In this document: one piece after another, positions 51,639 to 60,237 of the stretch
How the letters are laid out: every line of letters starts with the position of its first letter
Position numbering within the stretch: position 1 is the stretch's first letter
Assembly (NCBI RefSeq): GCF_021502575.1
Contig: NZ_JAKFGN010000001.1
Coordinates: forward strand, 1,488,001 to 1,552,000
Length of the DNA: 64,000 nt
Direction: 5' to 3'
DNA from: Bradyrhizobium sp. G127
GTDB lineage: Bacteria; Pseudomonadota; Alphaproteobacteria; Rhizobiales; Xanthobacteraceae
Notes under the pieces: model-generated
The model's database searches: none
What the model saw: the letters and a program-made list of their open reading frames with translations, nothing else
Told to the model about the DNA's origin: nothing
Made by a program: the position numbers and the translations under genes

Positions 51639-51944
51639 ATGAAGACGGAAGCCTTGTTCATATTCACGCCGGCATACCGGCGCTTCACGTTCGCAGCCGC
51701 AGCGCTGGCAATTCTCGCATTGCCGATCGCGGCGCATGCGCAGGGCGTCATTCGGGGTATGGAAGGCGGTGCAAACGAGGGCGTTCGCAAGGGCAACCGC
51801 GCGGCAGGCCCAGTGGGCGGCGCCGTCGGTGGCGCGGTAGGTGCAGGCGTCGGTGGTATCGTGGGCGGCGTGAATGGTGTACTCGGCATCGATAACCGGC
51901 GGAGCTACCGTCACCGCCACTATCGGCACAAGCGTCATCGCTGA
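51639..51944 (+). CDS. Secreted glycine-zipper protein 1
   Basis: A 101-residue protein with a signal peptide (about 1-35, ending AAHAQG). The mature part contains AAGPVGGAVGGAVGAGVGG, a GxxxG glycine zipper like those of small outer-envelope proteins, and a basic His/Arg tail (RSYRHRHYRHKRHR). GGAG at 51626-51629 lies 9 nt before the ATG. A terminator follows. The neighbouring gene at 52179 encodes a paralog, so the pair probably arose by duplication. The function is unknown; membrane or envelope association is inferred from the zipper. Confidence 0.72.
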   Translation: MKTEALFIFTPAYRRFTFAAAALAILALPIAAHAQGVIRGMEGGANEGVRKGNRAAGPVGGAVGGAVGAGVGGIVGGVNGVLGIDNRRSYRHRHYRHKRHR

Positions 51945-51976
51945 CAGCGCGGATCTGGTCTGCTGAGATTCACTGA

Positions 51977-52007
51977 ATGGCGTATCCTTGTGGGATGCGC
52001 CATTTTT
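51977..52007 (+). terminator. Rho-independent terminator after glycine-zipper gene 1
   Basis: ATGGCGTATCC (51977-51987) pairs with GGATGCGCCAT (51993-52003) with one G-U pair and a 5-nt loop, followed by TTTT. It lies 32 nt after the stop and means the two glycine-zipper genes are separately transcribed. Confidence 0.8.
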
Positions 52008-52178
52008 CTTACTGGCAATTTCGAACTACGAGGCCGTTGTCGCTTCCGAGTCAATTTAATAAAAACACTCAAGTGCCCTGCACGCCTGCATTGTATTTTT
52101 CCGGAACCTGACGCAACCTGCAATCTGCTGATTTGCTTCGAGGCAGGGCCGGATTCGGCCGGGCAGGGAGGTTTCAAG

Positions 52179-52529
52179 ATGAAAATCGATAATTCGGGCG
52201 TATCCATTACGCACTGGCGGCAATCGTTTTTCGCGATGGGGACGCTCGCTCTTGCCGTGTTTCCCGTGACGGCCGGCGCGCAGCAGGATCCTATTAACGG
52301 CGCCATCGGCGGCGCGGCGCAGGGGACCTATGAAGGCAAGACGGCGGCCGGGCCGGTCGGTGGACTTGTGGGTGGAGCGCTTGGCGCAGGTGTGGGCGCT
52401 GTCGCCGGGACACTCAATGTGATCGGTAACGGCGTGAGCCAGGCGGTGCAGCCGATGGCCGTGCCACCGCCGCCCGGTGATGGGCCTCGCGGTTCTTACG
52501 ACAGCAATGGAAACTGGCGGCCGAACTGA
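52179..52529 (+). CDS. Secreted glycine-zipper protein 2 (paralog)
   Basis: A 116-residue protein. A long N-terminal signal peptide ends near TAGAQQ (about residue 34). The mature part has AAGPVGGLVGGALGAGVGA, matching the zipper of the protein encoded at 51639, and a proline-rich C-terminus (AVPPPPGDGPRGSYD). AGGGAGG at 52165-52171 provides a strong ribosome site. It has its own upstream region of about 170 nt after the preceding terminator, with the AT-rich run CAATTTAATAAAAACAC as a possible promoter. The role is unknown. Confidence 0.72.
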   Translation: MKIDNSGVSITHWRQSFFAMGTLALAVFPVTAGAQQDPINGAIGGAAQGTYEGKTAAGPVGGLVGGALGAGVGAVAGTLNVIGNGVSQAVQPMAVPPPPGDGPRGSYDSNGNWRPN

Positions 52530-52550
52530 ACGGATCAAGGGACTCAAGCC

Positions 52551-52578
52551 AACACGCCCCGCCTGCGGGGCGTGTTTT
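52551..52578. terminator. Terminator between glycine-zipper gene 2 and the ABC permease
   Basis: AACACGCCCC (52551-52560) pairs with GGGGCGTGTT (52567-52576); the loop GCCTGC can add two more pairs. TT, G and TTTG follow. It lies between two convergent genes and probably ends the + strand transcript, with possible use on the other strand. Confidence 0.75.
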
Positions 52579-52586
52579 GTTTGGGC

Positions 52587-53348
52587 TCAGGTCTTTAGCC
52601 GGTAGCCGGTCCTGAAGATCCACCACACGATGATCATGCACAGCGCGAGAAAGCCCAGCGTCATGCCGAGGCTGAGGCCCACGCTGACGTCGGCAATCTC
52701 GAAGAAGCTCCAGCGGAAGCCGCTGACCAGATAAACCACCGGGTTGAACAGCGTCACCGTTTGCCAGAATGGCGGCAGCATGTGGATCGAATAGAAGCTG
52801 CCACCGAGGAAAGTCAACGGCGTGATCACCAGTAGCGGGATCACCTGCAACTTCTCGAATCCGTCGGCCCAGATGCCGATAATGAATCCGAACAGGCTGA
52901 AGGTCACCGAGGTCAACACAAGGAACGTGATCATCATAAACGGATGGGCGATCTTCAGCGGCACGAACAATGCCGCCGTGGCGAGGATGATGAGGCCGAG
53001 GATGATCGACTTGGTCGCCGCAGCGCCGACATAGCCCACCACGGCTTCGAACGACGAGACCGGCGCAGAGAGCAATTCGTAGACGGTACCGGTGAATTTG
53101 GGGAAATAGATCGCGAATGACGCGTTGGCGATGCTTTGCGTCAGCAGCGACAGCATGATGAGACCCGGAACGATGAACGTGCCGTAGCTCACGCCATCAA
53201 TCTCGGTGATGCGGGAGCCGATCGCCGAGCCGAACACCACAAAATAAAGCGACGTCGAGATTACGGGAGAGACGACGCTTTGCAGCAGCGTGCGAAAGGT
53301 GCGCGCCATTTCGAATTTATAGATCGCGCGAATGGCATAGAGATTCAT
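52587..53348 (-). CDS. ABC-2 type transporter permease
   Basis: A 253-residue inner membrane protein with six hydrophobic segments. It matches the ABC-2 permease family ([59 protein letters not shown]) and should form the channel for the ATPase encoded immediately upstream. The start at 53348 overlaps the ATPase stop (TAATG), so the subunits are probably made in equal amounts. The substrate is not evident; drug, lipid or polysaccharide export are all possible for this family. Confidence 0.9.
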   Translation of the reverse strand: MNLYAIRAIYKFEMARTFRTLLQSVVSPVISTSLYFVVFGSAIGSRITEIDGVSYGTFIVPGLIMLSLLTQSIANASFAIYFPKFTGTVYELLSAPVSSFEAVVGYVGAAATKSIILGLIILATAALFVPLKIAHPFMMITFLVLTSVTFSLFGFIIGIWADGFEKLQVIPLLVITPLTFLGGSFYSIHMLPPFWQTVTLFNPVVYLVSGFRWSFFEIADVSVGLSLGMTLGFLALCMIIVWWIFRTGYRLKT

Positions 53349-54265
53349 TATTGGTGCACCAGACTGACGAATATTTCCTCGAGCGAGCTTTGCGTGGTGT
53401 TGAGATCGTTGAAGCGGACGTCGGCCGCGCTGAGGTCGTTGAGCAGCGCCGTGATGCCGGTGCGGTCGCCCTTGGTGTCGTAGGTGTAGGTCAGTTCCTC
53501 GCCTTCGGCTGACAGTTCGAGATGATGCGCGGCGAGCGAGGCGGGAATGGCGGAGAGCCTGTCCTGCAAATGCAGTTTGAGCTGTTTGCGGCCAAGCTTC
53601 TGCATCAGCTTGGCCTTGTCCTCGACCAGCACGATCTCGCCCTTGTTGATTACGCCGACGCGGTCGGCCATCTCCTCGGCTTCCTCGATGTAATGCGTGG
53701 TGAGGATGATCGTGACGCCGGCGTCGCGCAGGTCGCGCACGACCTCCCACATGGCCTTGCGCAACTCGACGTCGACACCTGCAGTGGGCTCATCCAGGAA
53801 CAGGATTTGCGGCTCGTGCGCCAGGGCCTTGGCGATCATCACGCGGCGCTTCATGCCGCCGGAGAGCGTGATGATCTGGCTCTTGCGCTTGTCCCATAGC
53901 GATAGTTCCCTGAGCACCTTCTCGATATGCGCAGGATTGCTCGGCTTGCCGAACAGGCCGCGGCTGAAGGTTGCCGTTGACCACGGGCTTTCGAACGCAT
54001 CCGTGTGCAGTTCCTGCGGCACCAGTCCGATCAGCGAGCGCGCGGCGCGGTAATCCCTGACGATGTCATGACCGTCCACGGTCACCGTGCCTTCGCTCGC
54101 CATGACAAGACCGCAGATCGTGCCGATCAGCGTGGTCTTGCCCGCGCCGTTCGGGCCGAGCAGCGCAAAAATCTCGCCGCGTCGAATATCGAGATTGATA
54201 TTCTTCAGAGCGGTGAAGCCTGATGCGTAGGTCTTCGAGAGATTGGATACGGAGATGATGGGCAT
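53348..54265 (-). CDS. ABC transporter ATP-binding protein
   Basis: A 305-residue ATPase. Walker A is GPNGAGKTT near residue 40, the Q-loop region is VPQELHTD, the signature is [15 protein letters not shown], Walker B is [12 protein letters not shown], and the switch histidine is in [11 protein letters not shown]. The C-terminal extension (about 225-305) is typical of the CcmA/DrrA-like exporter branch. The start at 54265 ([13 protein letters not shown]) is preferred; an in-frame ATG 27 nt upstream also exists, and neither has a good ribosome site. It forms an exporter with the ABC-2 permease. Confidence 0.92.
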   Translation of the reverse strand: MPIISVSNLSKTYASGFTALKNINLDIRRGEIFALLGPNGAGKTTLIGTICGLVMASEGTVTVDGHDIVRDYRAARSLIGLVPQELHTDAFESPWSTATFSRGLFGKPSNPAHIEKVLRELSLWDKRKSQIITLSGGMKRRVMIAKALAHEPQILFLDEPTAGVDVELRKAMWEVVRDLRDAGVTIILTTHYIEEAEEMADRVGVINKGEIVLVEDKAKLMQKLGRKQLKLHLQDRLSAIPASLAAHHLELSAEGEELTYTYDTKGDRTGITALLNDLSAADVRFNDLNTTQSSLEEIFVSLVHQ

Positions 54266-54409
54266 GGGGGCAATCTGTCGAGGCGGGAGCATGACATAGG
54301 CGCGCGAGAGGCACGGCGCAATACATAATGCCTCTCGGGTGGCCGGCCCGCGTATCGAAATTTCTATTGCGAGGGGTTCAAATTTGTCATGCGGCGATGG
54401 CCGCGCCCA

Positions 54410-56872
54410 CTACGCACGCGTCACGAAGCTGTCGACCACCTTCTTCTCGCCGGCTTTTTCAAAGGCAATGGTCAGCTTGTTGCCGTCGACCTTGGCGACA
54501 TGGCCGTAGCCGAATTTCTGGTGGAACACGCGGTCGCCGAGCGAGAATTCCGAATTGGCGCCGGTGGATTTGGCGATCAGCTCGCCTTCAATCACCGTCG
54601 CCTTGCGGCTGAAGCTGCCGCGCGAACTGGAATTGTAGCGTGCGCCGGTCTCGTCGAAGCCGCCGCCGCCGTTGCGTGCGCGGTTGGCTTGCGCGCGTTG
54701 CCAGCCTGGAGTCGAATAGCTTGATCCGAACGTTTCGACATTGTCGAACCGCGATGCGCCGTAGCCGCCTGCGCCCCCCCAGCCGGAGCCGCCCTTACTC
54801 TCGGTGATCTCGACATTCTGCGACGGAAGTTCGTCAAGGAAGCGCGACGGAATGGTGGTGGACCACGAGCCATGGATGCGGCGGTTGGTGGCGAAATAAA
54901 TCTTCGCGCGCTTGCGCGCGCGCGTGATGCCGACATGGGCGAGGCGGCGTTCTTCCTCCAGTCCCGCGCGGCCTTGCTCGTCAAGCGCGCGTTGATGCGG
55001 AAATAGCCCTTCCTCCCAACCGGGCAGGAACACGTTGTCGAATTCCAGCCCCTTGGCGGAATGCAGCGTCATCAATGACACCGCGTCGGCATCCGCGCCG
55101 TTCTCGCGATCCATCACCAGCGAGATATGTTCGAGGAAACCCTGAAGATTTTCGAACTCCTCCATCGAGCGGACGAGTTCTTTCAGGTTTTCGAGGCGGC
55201 CGGCGGCATCGGCGGAGCGATCCTTCTGCCACATCTCGGTGTATCCGGACTCATCCAGCACGATCTCGGCAAGCTGGGTGTGCGAAACGACGTCACGCTG
55301 CGCACGCCAGCGGTCGAAATTGGTCATCACGTCGCGCAGGCTGCCCCGCGCCTTCGGCTTCATCTCGTCGGTCTCGATCACCTGACGCGCGGCCTCCGTA
55401 AGTGGAATGCGGCGCTTGCGACCGATGTCGTGCAACAGTTGCACGGTGGCATCGCCAAGCCCGCGCTTCGGCACATTGACGATACGCTCGAAGGCAAGGT
55501 CGTCGGCCGGCGAATTAATGACGCGGAGGTAAGCCAGCGCGTCGCGGATTTCCGCTCGTTCATAGAATCTTGGACCGCCGATCACGCGATAGGGCAGTCC
55601 CAGCGTCACGAAGCGGTCTTCAAACTCGCGCATCTGGAACGAGGCGCGCACAAGTATGGCGATCTCGTTCAGCTTCTGGCCGGAGCGCTGAAGCTGCTCG
55701 ATCTCCTCGCCGATGCCGCGGGCTTCCTCTTCGGAGTCCCACGAGCCAGTGACGGTCACCTTCTCGCCATCGATGTCTTCGGTGCGCAGCGTTTTGCCGA
55801 GGCGGCCCTCGTTATGGGCGATCAGATGCGAGGCCGCGGCGAGGATGTGGCCGGTAGAGCGGTAGTTGCGCTCCAGCCGGATCACCTTCGCGCCGGGGAA
55901 GTCGTGATCGAAGCGCAGGATGTTGTCGACTTCGGCGCCGCGCCACCCGTAGATCGACTGGTCGTCGTCTCCGACGCAGCAGATGTTTTTCGGCGCGGCA
56001 AGGGAGGCGACAGCGGACACCTCGCGTTCGCCGTTCGCGGGAAGTGGCGTCGGAGAGGAGGGTGCCTGCGCCAAGAGCCGTAGCCAGAGATACTGTGCGA
56101 CGTTAGTGTCCTGATATTCGTCGACCAGAATATATTTGAAGCGCTGCTGATATTGCCGCAGCACGTCCGGGTGTTCGCGGAATAGCCGGATGTTCTCCAG
56201 CAGCAGGTCGCCGAAGTCGGCGGCGTTGAGAATTTTCAGCCGCTCCTGATAGGTGGCATAGAGCTTACCGCCCTTGCCATTGCCGAACACAGCAGCTTCG
56301 CCGGACGGCACCTGCGGCGGCGTCAGCCCGCGATTCTTCCAGCCGTCGATCAGCCCGGCCAGCATCCGCGCCGGCCAGCGCTTGTCGTCGATCCCTTCCG
56401 CTTGCAGCAGTTGCTTGAGCAGGCGGATCTGGTCGTCGGTGTCGAGCACAGTGAAGTTGGATTTCAACTGCACCAGTTCGGCGTGGAATCGCAGGATGCG
56501 GCCGCCGATGGAATGGAAGGTGCCGAGCCACGGCATGCCTTCGACCGCCTGGCCCAGCATCTGGCCAAGGCGATGCTTCATCTCGCGCGCCGCCTTGTTG
56601 GTAAAGGTGACGGATAGAATTTCGTGCGGTCTCGCACGCCCGGTCGAAAGAATATGAGCGATGCGCGAAGTCAGCACCCGTGTCTTGCCCGTGCCCGCGC
56701 CAGCGAGCACCAGAACCGGGCCGTCGAGGGTTTCCACCGCATCGCGCTGCTCGGGATTGAGAGCGGTCAGGTATTGCGGAGCCGCCGACGCACGTGCACG
56801 CGCCGCAATTCCGCCAGCGACAGGCTGATGGATCGGCACATCAAGGGACGGCAGCTTGTTCGGTTCGGTCAT
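54410..56872 (-). CDS. uvrD: ATP-dependent DNA helicase UvrD/PcrA
   Basis: An 820-residue superfamily 1A helicase for nucleotide excision and mismatch repair. Motif I is GAGTGKT at 58-64, Ia is TFTNKAAREMK, II is VDEYQDTN, III is GDDDQSIYGWRGAE, and IV-VI include ERNYRST and LMTLHSAKGLEFDNVF. Between motifs II and III there is an extra stretch of about 20-25 residues (SSPTPLPANGEREV) not usual in UvrD. The C-terminus has a Gly/Arg-rich linker and a Tudor-like end (FHQKFGYGHVAKVDGNKLTI). ATG 56872 is chosen; ATG 56947 would add 25 residues. Confidence 0.94.
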   Translation of the reverse strand: MTEPNKLPSLDVPIHQPVAGGIAARARASAAPQYLTALNPEQRDAVETLDGPVLVLAGAGTGKTRVLTSRIAHILSTGRARPHEILSVTFTNKAAREMKHRLGQMLGQAVEGMPWLGTFHSIGGRILRFHAELVQLKSNFTVLDTDDQIRLLKQLLQAEGIDDKRWPARMLAGLIDGWKNRGLTPPQVPSGEAAVFGNGKGGKLYATYQERLKILNAADFGDLLLENIRLFREHPDVLRQYQQRFKYILVDEYQDTNVAQYLWLRLLAQAPSSPTPLPANGEREVSAVASLAAPKNICCVGDDDQSIYGWRGAEVDNILRFDHDFPGAKVIRLERNYRSTGHILAAASHLIAHNEGRLGKTLRTEDIDGEKVTVTGSWDSEEEARGIGEEIEQLQRSGQKLNEIAILVRASFQMREFEDRFVTLGLPYRVIGGPRFYERAEIRDALAYLRVINSPADDLAFERIVNVPKRGLGDATVQLLHDIGRKRRIPLTEAARQVIETDEMKPKARGSLRDVMTNFDRWRAQRDVVSHTQLAEIVLDESGYTEMWQKDRSADAAGRLENLKELVRSMEEFENLQGFLEHISLVMDRENGADADAVSLMTLHSAKGLEFDNVFLPGWEEGLFPHQRALDEQGRAGLEEERRLAHVGITRARKRAKIYFATNRRIHGSWSTTIPSRFLDELPSQNVEITESKGGSGWGGAGGYGASRFDNVETFGSSYSTPGWQRAQANRARNGGGGFDETGARYNSSSRGSFSRKATVIEGELIAKSTGANSEFSLGDRVFHQKFGYGHVAKVDGNKLTIAFEKAGEKKVVDSFVTRA

Positions 56873-57157
56873 GCGATTCGTCTTTGCGGCCACGATGACA
56901 CCGTGACGGCTCAAAGGGGAGGGCTTCATATCAGGATATCGGGACATATAGGCACGATTGGGTCGCCGGCACAGCCTTGTTTCGGGAGATCGGCCTATCC
57001 GCGGGCGGCAGGAAATGACGTATTTGTTCCAAGGGAGACACCATTTTCGGGGGCTTTCTGTCTGCTCAACGCCGGAACTCCGGTCCCCTTTGCGGATTGG
57101 TTTCCCAGTCAGAGCGCGCCGGCCGCGCGCTCGGGAAACTAAACGCAGGAGCGTGTC

Positions 57158-57331
57158 ATGCTGAGTTGGGTGGTTACATTTCTAATTATCGCGCTGGTCG
57201 CGGCTCTTCTTGGCTTCGGCGGCATCGCGGGTGCGTCGATTGAAATCGCCAAGATCGTGTTCTTCGTCGCCCTTGTGCTGTTTCTGATCTCCGCCGTGGT
57301 CGGTCTGGCCCGGGGACGAGGGAACGTCTGA
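57158..57331 (+). CDS. DUF1328 family small membrane protein
   Basis: A 57-residue protein with two hydrophobic helices (about 3-22 and 30-50) joined by [12 protein letters not shown]. It begins [19 protein letters not shown], the typical opening of the DUF1328/YtjA family, members of which are often stress-linked but functionally undefined. CAGGAG at 57146-57151 lies 6 nt before the ATG. A strong terminator 16 nt after the stop shows that it is a single-gene transcript. The gap upstream (56873-57157) must hold its promoter, but no clear promoter was assigned. Confidence 0.85.
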   Translation: MLSWVVTFLIIALVAALLGFGGIAGASIEIAKIVFFVALVLFLISAVVGLARGRGNV

Positions 57332-57347
57332 CGCATAAGCCGAACTG

Positions 57348-57376
57348 AAGGAGCGGGCTCGTGCCCGCTCCTTTTT
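57348..57376 (+). terminator. Strong terminator after the DUF1328 gene
   Basis: AAGGAGCGGGC (57348-57358) pairs perfectly with GCCCGCTCCTT (57363-57373) across TCGT, followed by TTT; the run TTTTT is clear. It lies just past the DUF1328 stop and next to the end of the convergent thioesterase gene, which it may also terminate. Confidence 0.85.
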
Positions 57377-57381
57377 GAATC

Positions 57382-57900
57382 CTATTTCTTCTCCGGCATC
57401 GCGATCCGCCGGCCGACGCCATCGGGCCGTGCAACCGCACCATGCGCGGCCACCACGTCCCGGATGCGCGCGGCAATGTCGGGGGGGAACGGCGCGGTTT
57501 TCCGTGCCGTCATGTCGACGTGCAGCGTCATGTTTTCCGAGGTGGCCGAAATCCAGCCCTCGGTTGCGTGGCGCAATTCCTCGAAGGTATGAATGCGCTT
57601 GTCGTCGGCGGCGAGCAGATAGACCGACACCTGCACCGGATCGCCGAGATGCACCTCGCGCAGATAGCGCACATGGCATTCGGCGGTGAAGGTCGAGCCG
57701 TTGCGCTCTTTCATGTAGTCGGGGCCGATGCCGAGTTCGAGCCACATCTGGTCGATACCGCGGTCGAACAGCACGTTGTAATAGGCCATGTTGAGATGGC
57801 CGTTATAGTCGATCCATTGCGGCTCGATCTGCATCTCGGTGGTCAGAAATGGCGCGGCGATATGTTGCGGCGCATTGTTTTGATGATGCATCATTGTCAT
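57382..57900 (-). CDS. Hotdog-fold acyl-CoA thioesterase
   Basis: A 172-residue protein of the 4HBT/YbgC-like thioesterase group. QWIDYNGHLNMAYYNVLFDR (residues 28-47) carries the conserved Asp31 and the helix that starts the hotdog fold; VRYLREVHLGDPVQVSVYLL is the following strand pair. It should hydrolyse acyl-CoA thioesters; chain length or substrate cannot be inferred. Several ATGs occur at the start (57900, 57894, 57891) and the first is listed. It is divergent from the D-lactate dehydrogenase-like gene. Confidence 0.85.
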   Translation of the reverse strand: MTMMHHQNNAPQHIAAPFLTTEMQIEPQWIDYNGHLNMAYYNVLFDRGIDQMWLELGIGPDYMKERNGSTFTAECHVRYLREVHLGDPVQVSVYLLAADDKRIHTFEELRHATEGWISATSENMTLHVDMTARKTAPFPPDIAARIRDVVAAHGAVARPDGVGRRIAMPEKK

Positions 57901-57997
57901 GGATCAACTTCCGGGTTCGTGGCGGCACTTTCGCTTGACCCGCTATATATCCTTTGCCACGGTCCGCGCCACAACAGCATCATTGAGGTGAGCGGCC

Positions 57998-59413
57998 GTG
58001 GCCTTTTCCAACGCAGCTTTAACACGTCCGGCGCCGACCGCCGTCTCGAGCGCCATCGAGGCACTCGCCGCGCGGTTCGGCAACAATCTCATCACCTCGC
58101 AGGCAGTGCGCGATCAGCACGCCCATACCACCACCTGGCTGCCGCCACAGCCGCCGGACGCCGTGGTGATGGCGCAGACGACGAAGGATATTCAGGACGT
58201 GGTGCGGATCTGCGCCAGGCATTGCGTTCCGGTGATCCCGTTCGGCACCGGCACCTCGCTGGAAGGGCAGGTCAACGCACCGGCCGGCGGCATCTGCATC
58301 GACCTGCGCGAAATGAACAGCATCCTCGCCGTCCATGCCGACGATCTCGATTGCGTCATCGAGCCGGGCGTCACCCGCAAGGCGCTCAACGAACATCTGC
58401 GCGATCAGGGCCTGTTCTTTCCCATCGATCCTGGCGCGGACGCGTCCATCGGCGGCATGGCGGCCACCCGCGCATCCGGCACCAACGCGGTGCGCTACGG
58501 CACCATGCGCGACAATGTGCTGGCGCTGAAAGTCGTTCGCGCCGACGGCGAGATCATCACCACTGGTACGCGGGCCAAGAAGTCCGCAGCGGGCTACGAT
58601 CTTACTCATCTGTTCATTGGAGCCGAAGGCACCCTCGGCATCATCTCCGAAATCACGTTGAAACTGCGCGGCATTCCGCAGAGCATTGCCGCGGCGTCGT
58701 GTTCATTCGGCACGGTCGAGGGCGCTTGCAACGCCACCATTCTCGCGATCCAGACCGGGATTCCAGTGGCGCGCATCGAACTGCTGAACGCCGCGCAGGT
58801 GAAGGCCTGCAACGCCTACTCCAAGCTGTCGCTGCCGGAGACGCCGCTGTTGCTGCTGGAATTCCACGGCACCGAGGCCGATGTCGCAGAGCAGTCGAAG
58901 ATGTTTGCCGACATCGCCAGGGAATGTGGCGGCGGCGCGTTCGAATGGACCACGCGGCAGGAGGACCGCACACGGCTGTGGCAGGCTCGGCACGATGCCT
59001 ACTGGGCGGTGCGCGGGCTTCGTCCCGGCGCGCAGGCGGTGGCGACCGATGTTTGTGTGCCGATCTCGCGGCTGGCGGAATGCGTGGTCGAAACCGAGAA
59101 GGATCTGGAGACGGTCGGACTTTTGTCCCCGATTGTTGGCCATGTGGGCGACGGCAATTTCCATTGCTCGATGCTGGTCGATGTCAACGATCCCGACGAA
59201 ATGCGGCGCGCGGACGAATTCCTGCATCGGCTTGTGGAACGTGCGCAGGCGATGGGCGGCACCTGTACCGGCGAACACGGCATCGGGCAGGGCAAGCAGC
59301 AATATCTTGAGACCGAGCTTGGGCCGGAGGCGGTGCAGGCGATGCGCGCGCTTAAAGTTGCGCTCGATCCGCACAACATTCTAAACCCCGGCAAGATCCT
59401 GCCGCCGGCATGA
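57998..59413 (+). CDS. FAD-linked oxidase, D-lactate dehydrogenase (cytochrome)/GlcD-like
   Basis: A 471-residue flavoprotein that should oxidise a D-2-hydroxy acid to the 2-oxo acid. The PCMH-type FAD domain (about 45-225) includes VPVIPFGTGTSLEGQV, PGADASIGGMAATRASG and GAEGTLGIISEI. The C-terminal domain has VGHVGDGNFH and TGEHGIGQGKQ, which hold the histidines that bind metal and substrate. It resembles LDHD-type enzymes in size. Translation appears to start at GTG 57998 after GAGGTG. Its stop overlaps the start of the hydratase gene (ATGA), so the two products probably act in one pathway. Confidence 0.9.
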   Translation: MAFSNAALTRPAPTAVSSAIEALAARFGNNLITSQAVRDQHAHTTTWLPPQPPDAVVMAQTTKDIQDVVRICARHCVPVIPFGTGTSLEGQVNAPAGGICIDLREMNSILAVHADDLDCVIEPGVTRKALNEHLRDQGLFFPIDPGADASIGGMAATRASGTNAVRYGTMRDNVLALKVVRADGEIITTGTRAKKSAAGYDLTHLFIGAEGTLGIISEITLKLRGIPQSIAAASCSFGTVEGACNATILAIQTGIPVARIELLNAAQVKACNAYSKLSLPETPLLLLEFHGTEADVAEQSKMFADIARECGGGAFEWTTRQEDRTRLWQARHDAYWAVRGLRPGAQAVATDVCVPISRLAECVVETEKDLETVGLLSPIVGHVGDGNFHCSMLVDVNDPDEMRRADEFLHRLVERAQAMGGTCTGEHGIGQGKQQYLETELGPEAVQAMRALKVALDPHNILNPGKILPPA

Positions 59414-60234
59414 GCGAGACTGTCGCTATTGATTCCGACAAGATCGCCAGCGAGGCGGTATCCGTGCTCGGCAAGAACGGACAGCAGATCGCGCCGTTCT
59501 CGTCGCGCGATCCGGCTTTCGGTCTGAATGAAGCTTACCGGGTGACGCCGGTGGTGCGGCATCTGCGCGAGGGGCGCGGCGAAAAGGTGGTGGGCCGCAA
59601 GATCGGTTTCACCAACCGTACCATCTGGCAGCAATATGGCGTCTATGGTCCGATCTGGGGCTATGTCTACGACAGCACCGTGCGCGATCTGAGCGACATA
59701 TCGGTTCCGGTGTCGCTAGCTACGTTCGCCGAGCCGCGCATCGAGCCGGAAATCGTGTTCGGCCTGTCCGTTGCGCCGGAAGCCGGCATGGACGAGCGCG
59801 CGTTGCTCTCCTGCATCGGTTGGGTCGCCCACGGCTACGAGATCGTGCAGTCGATCTTTCCGGACTGGAAGTTCACGCCATCCGACACCGTGGCCGCGTT
59901 CGGATTGCACGGCGCGTTGTTGATCGGCGAGCGGCATCAGGTCGGCGACGACCCCGCGAAATGGCTGAACGCGCTGTCGGACTTCGAGATCATGCTGCGC
60001 AGCGGCGATGTGATCGAGCGCGGCCACGCCCGCGATGTGCTCGACGGTCCGCTCTCGGCGCTGAAGCATCTCGTGAACTTACTGGCGCAGGACGAGGACA
60101 ATCCGCCGATCGCGGCAGGCGAGATCATCACTACCGGAACGCTGACGAAAGCGATGCCGGTCAGGCCCGGCGAACGCTGGACCACCGAACTGACCGGGAT
60201 CCCGCTCGGCGGTATCGATATTCGCTTCGGGTGA
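59410..60234 (+). CDS. 2-oxo acid hydratase/decarboxylase family (MhpD-like, FAH superfamily)
   Basis: A 274-residue protein of the 2-keto-4-pentenoate hydratase / 4-oxalocrotonate decarboxylase group. VVGRKIGFTNRTIWQQYGV near residue 60 and EPRIEPEIVFGL near 110, with the metal-binding glutamates, are signatures; GEIITTGTLTKAMPVRPGE is the conserved C-terminal block. Such enzymes act on enolised 2-oxo acids in aromatic catabolism. Coupling to a D-2-hydroxy acid oxidase suggests a shared 2-oxo acid intermediate, but the specific pathway cannot be read. It converges on the cyclopropane synthase-like gene. Confidence 0.85.
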   Translation: MSETVAIDSDKIASEAVSVLGKNGQQIAPFSSRDPAFGLNEAYRVTPVVRHLREGRGEKVVGRKIGFTNRTIWQQYGVYGPIWGYVYDSTVRDLSDISVPVSLATFAEPRIEPEIVFGLSVAPEAGMDERALLSCIGWVAHGYEIVQSIFPDWKFTPSDTVAAFGLHGALLIGERHQVGDDPAKWLNALSDFEIMLRSGDVIERGHARDVLDGPLSALKHLVNLLAQDEDNPPIAAGEIITTGTLTKAMPVRPGERWTTELTGIPLGGIDIRFG

Positions 60235-60237
60235 TGA

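Noticed and set aside
57074-57110. GGAAC-containing stretch upstream of the DUF1328 gene as an EcfG general stress promoter
   Set aside because: GGAAC is present but no CGTT-type -10 element occurs at 16-17 nt, so the match is incomplete.
57442-59310. A 622-codon open frame overlapping the FAD oxidase in another frame
   Set aside because: The product is Arg/Gly-rich without motifs, while the other frame gives a complete D-lactate dehydrogenase-like protein.
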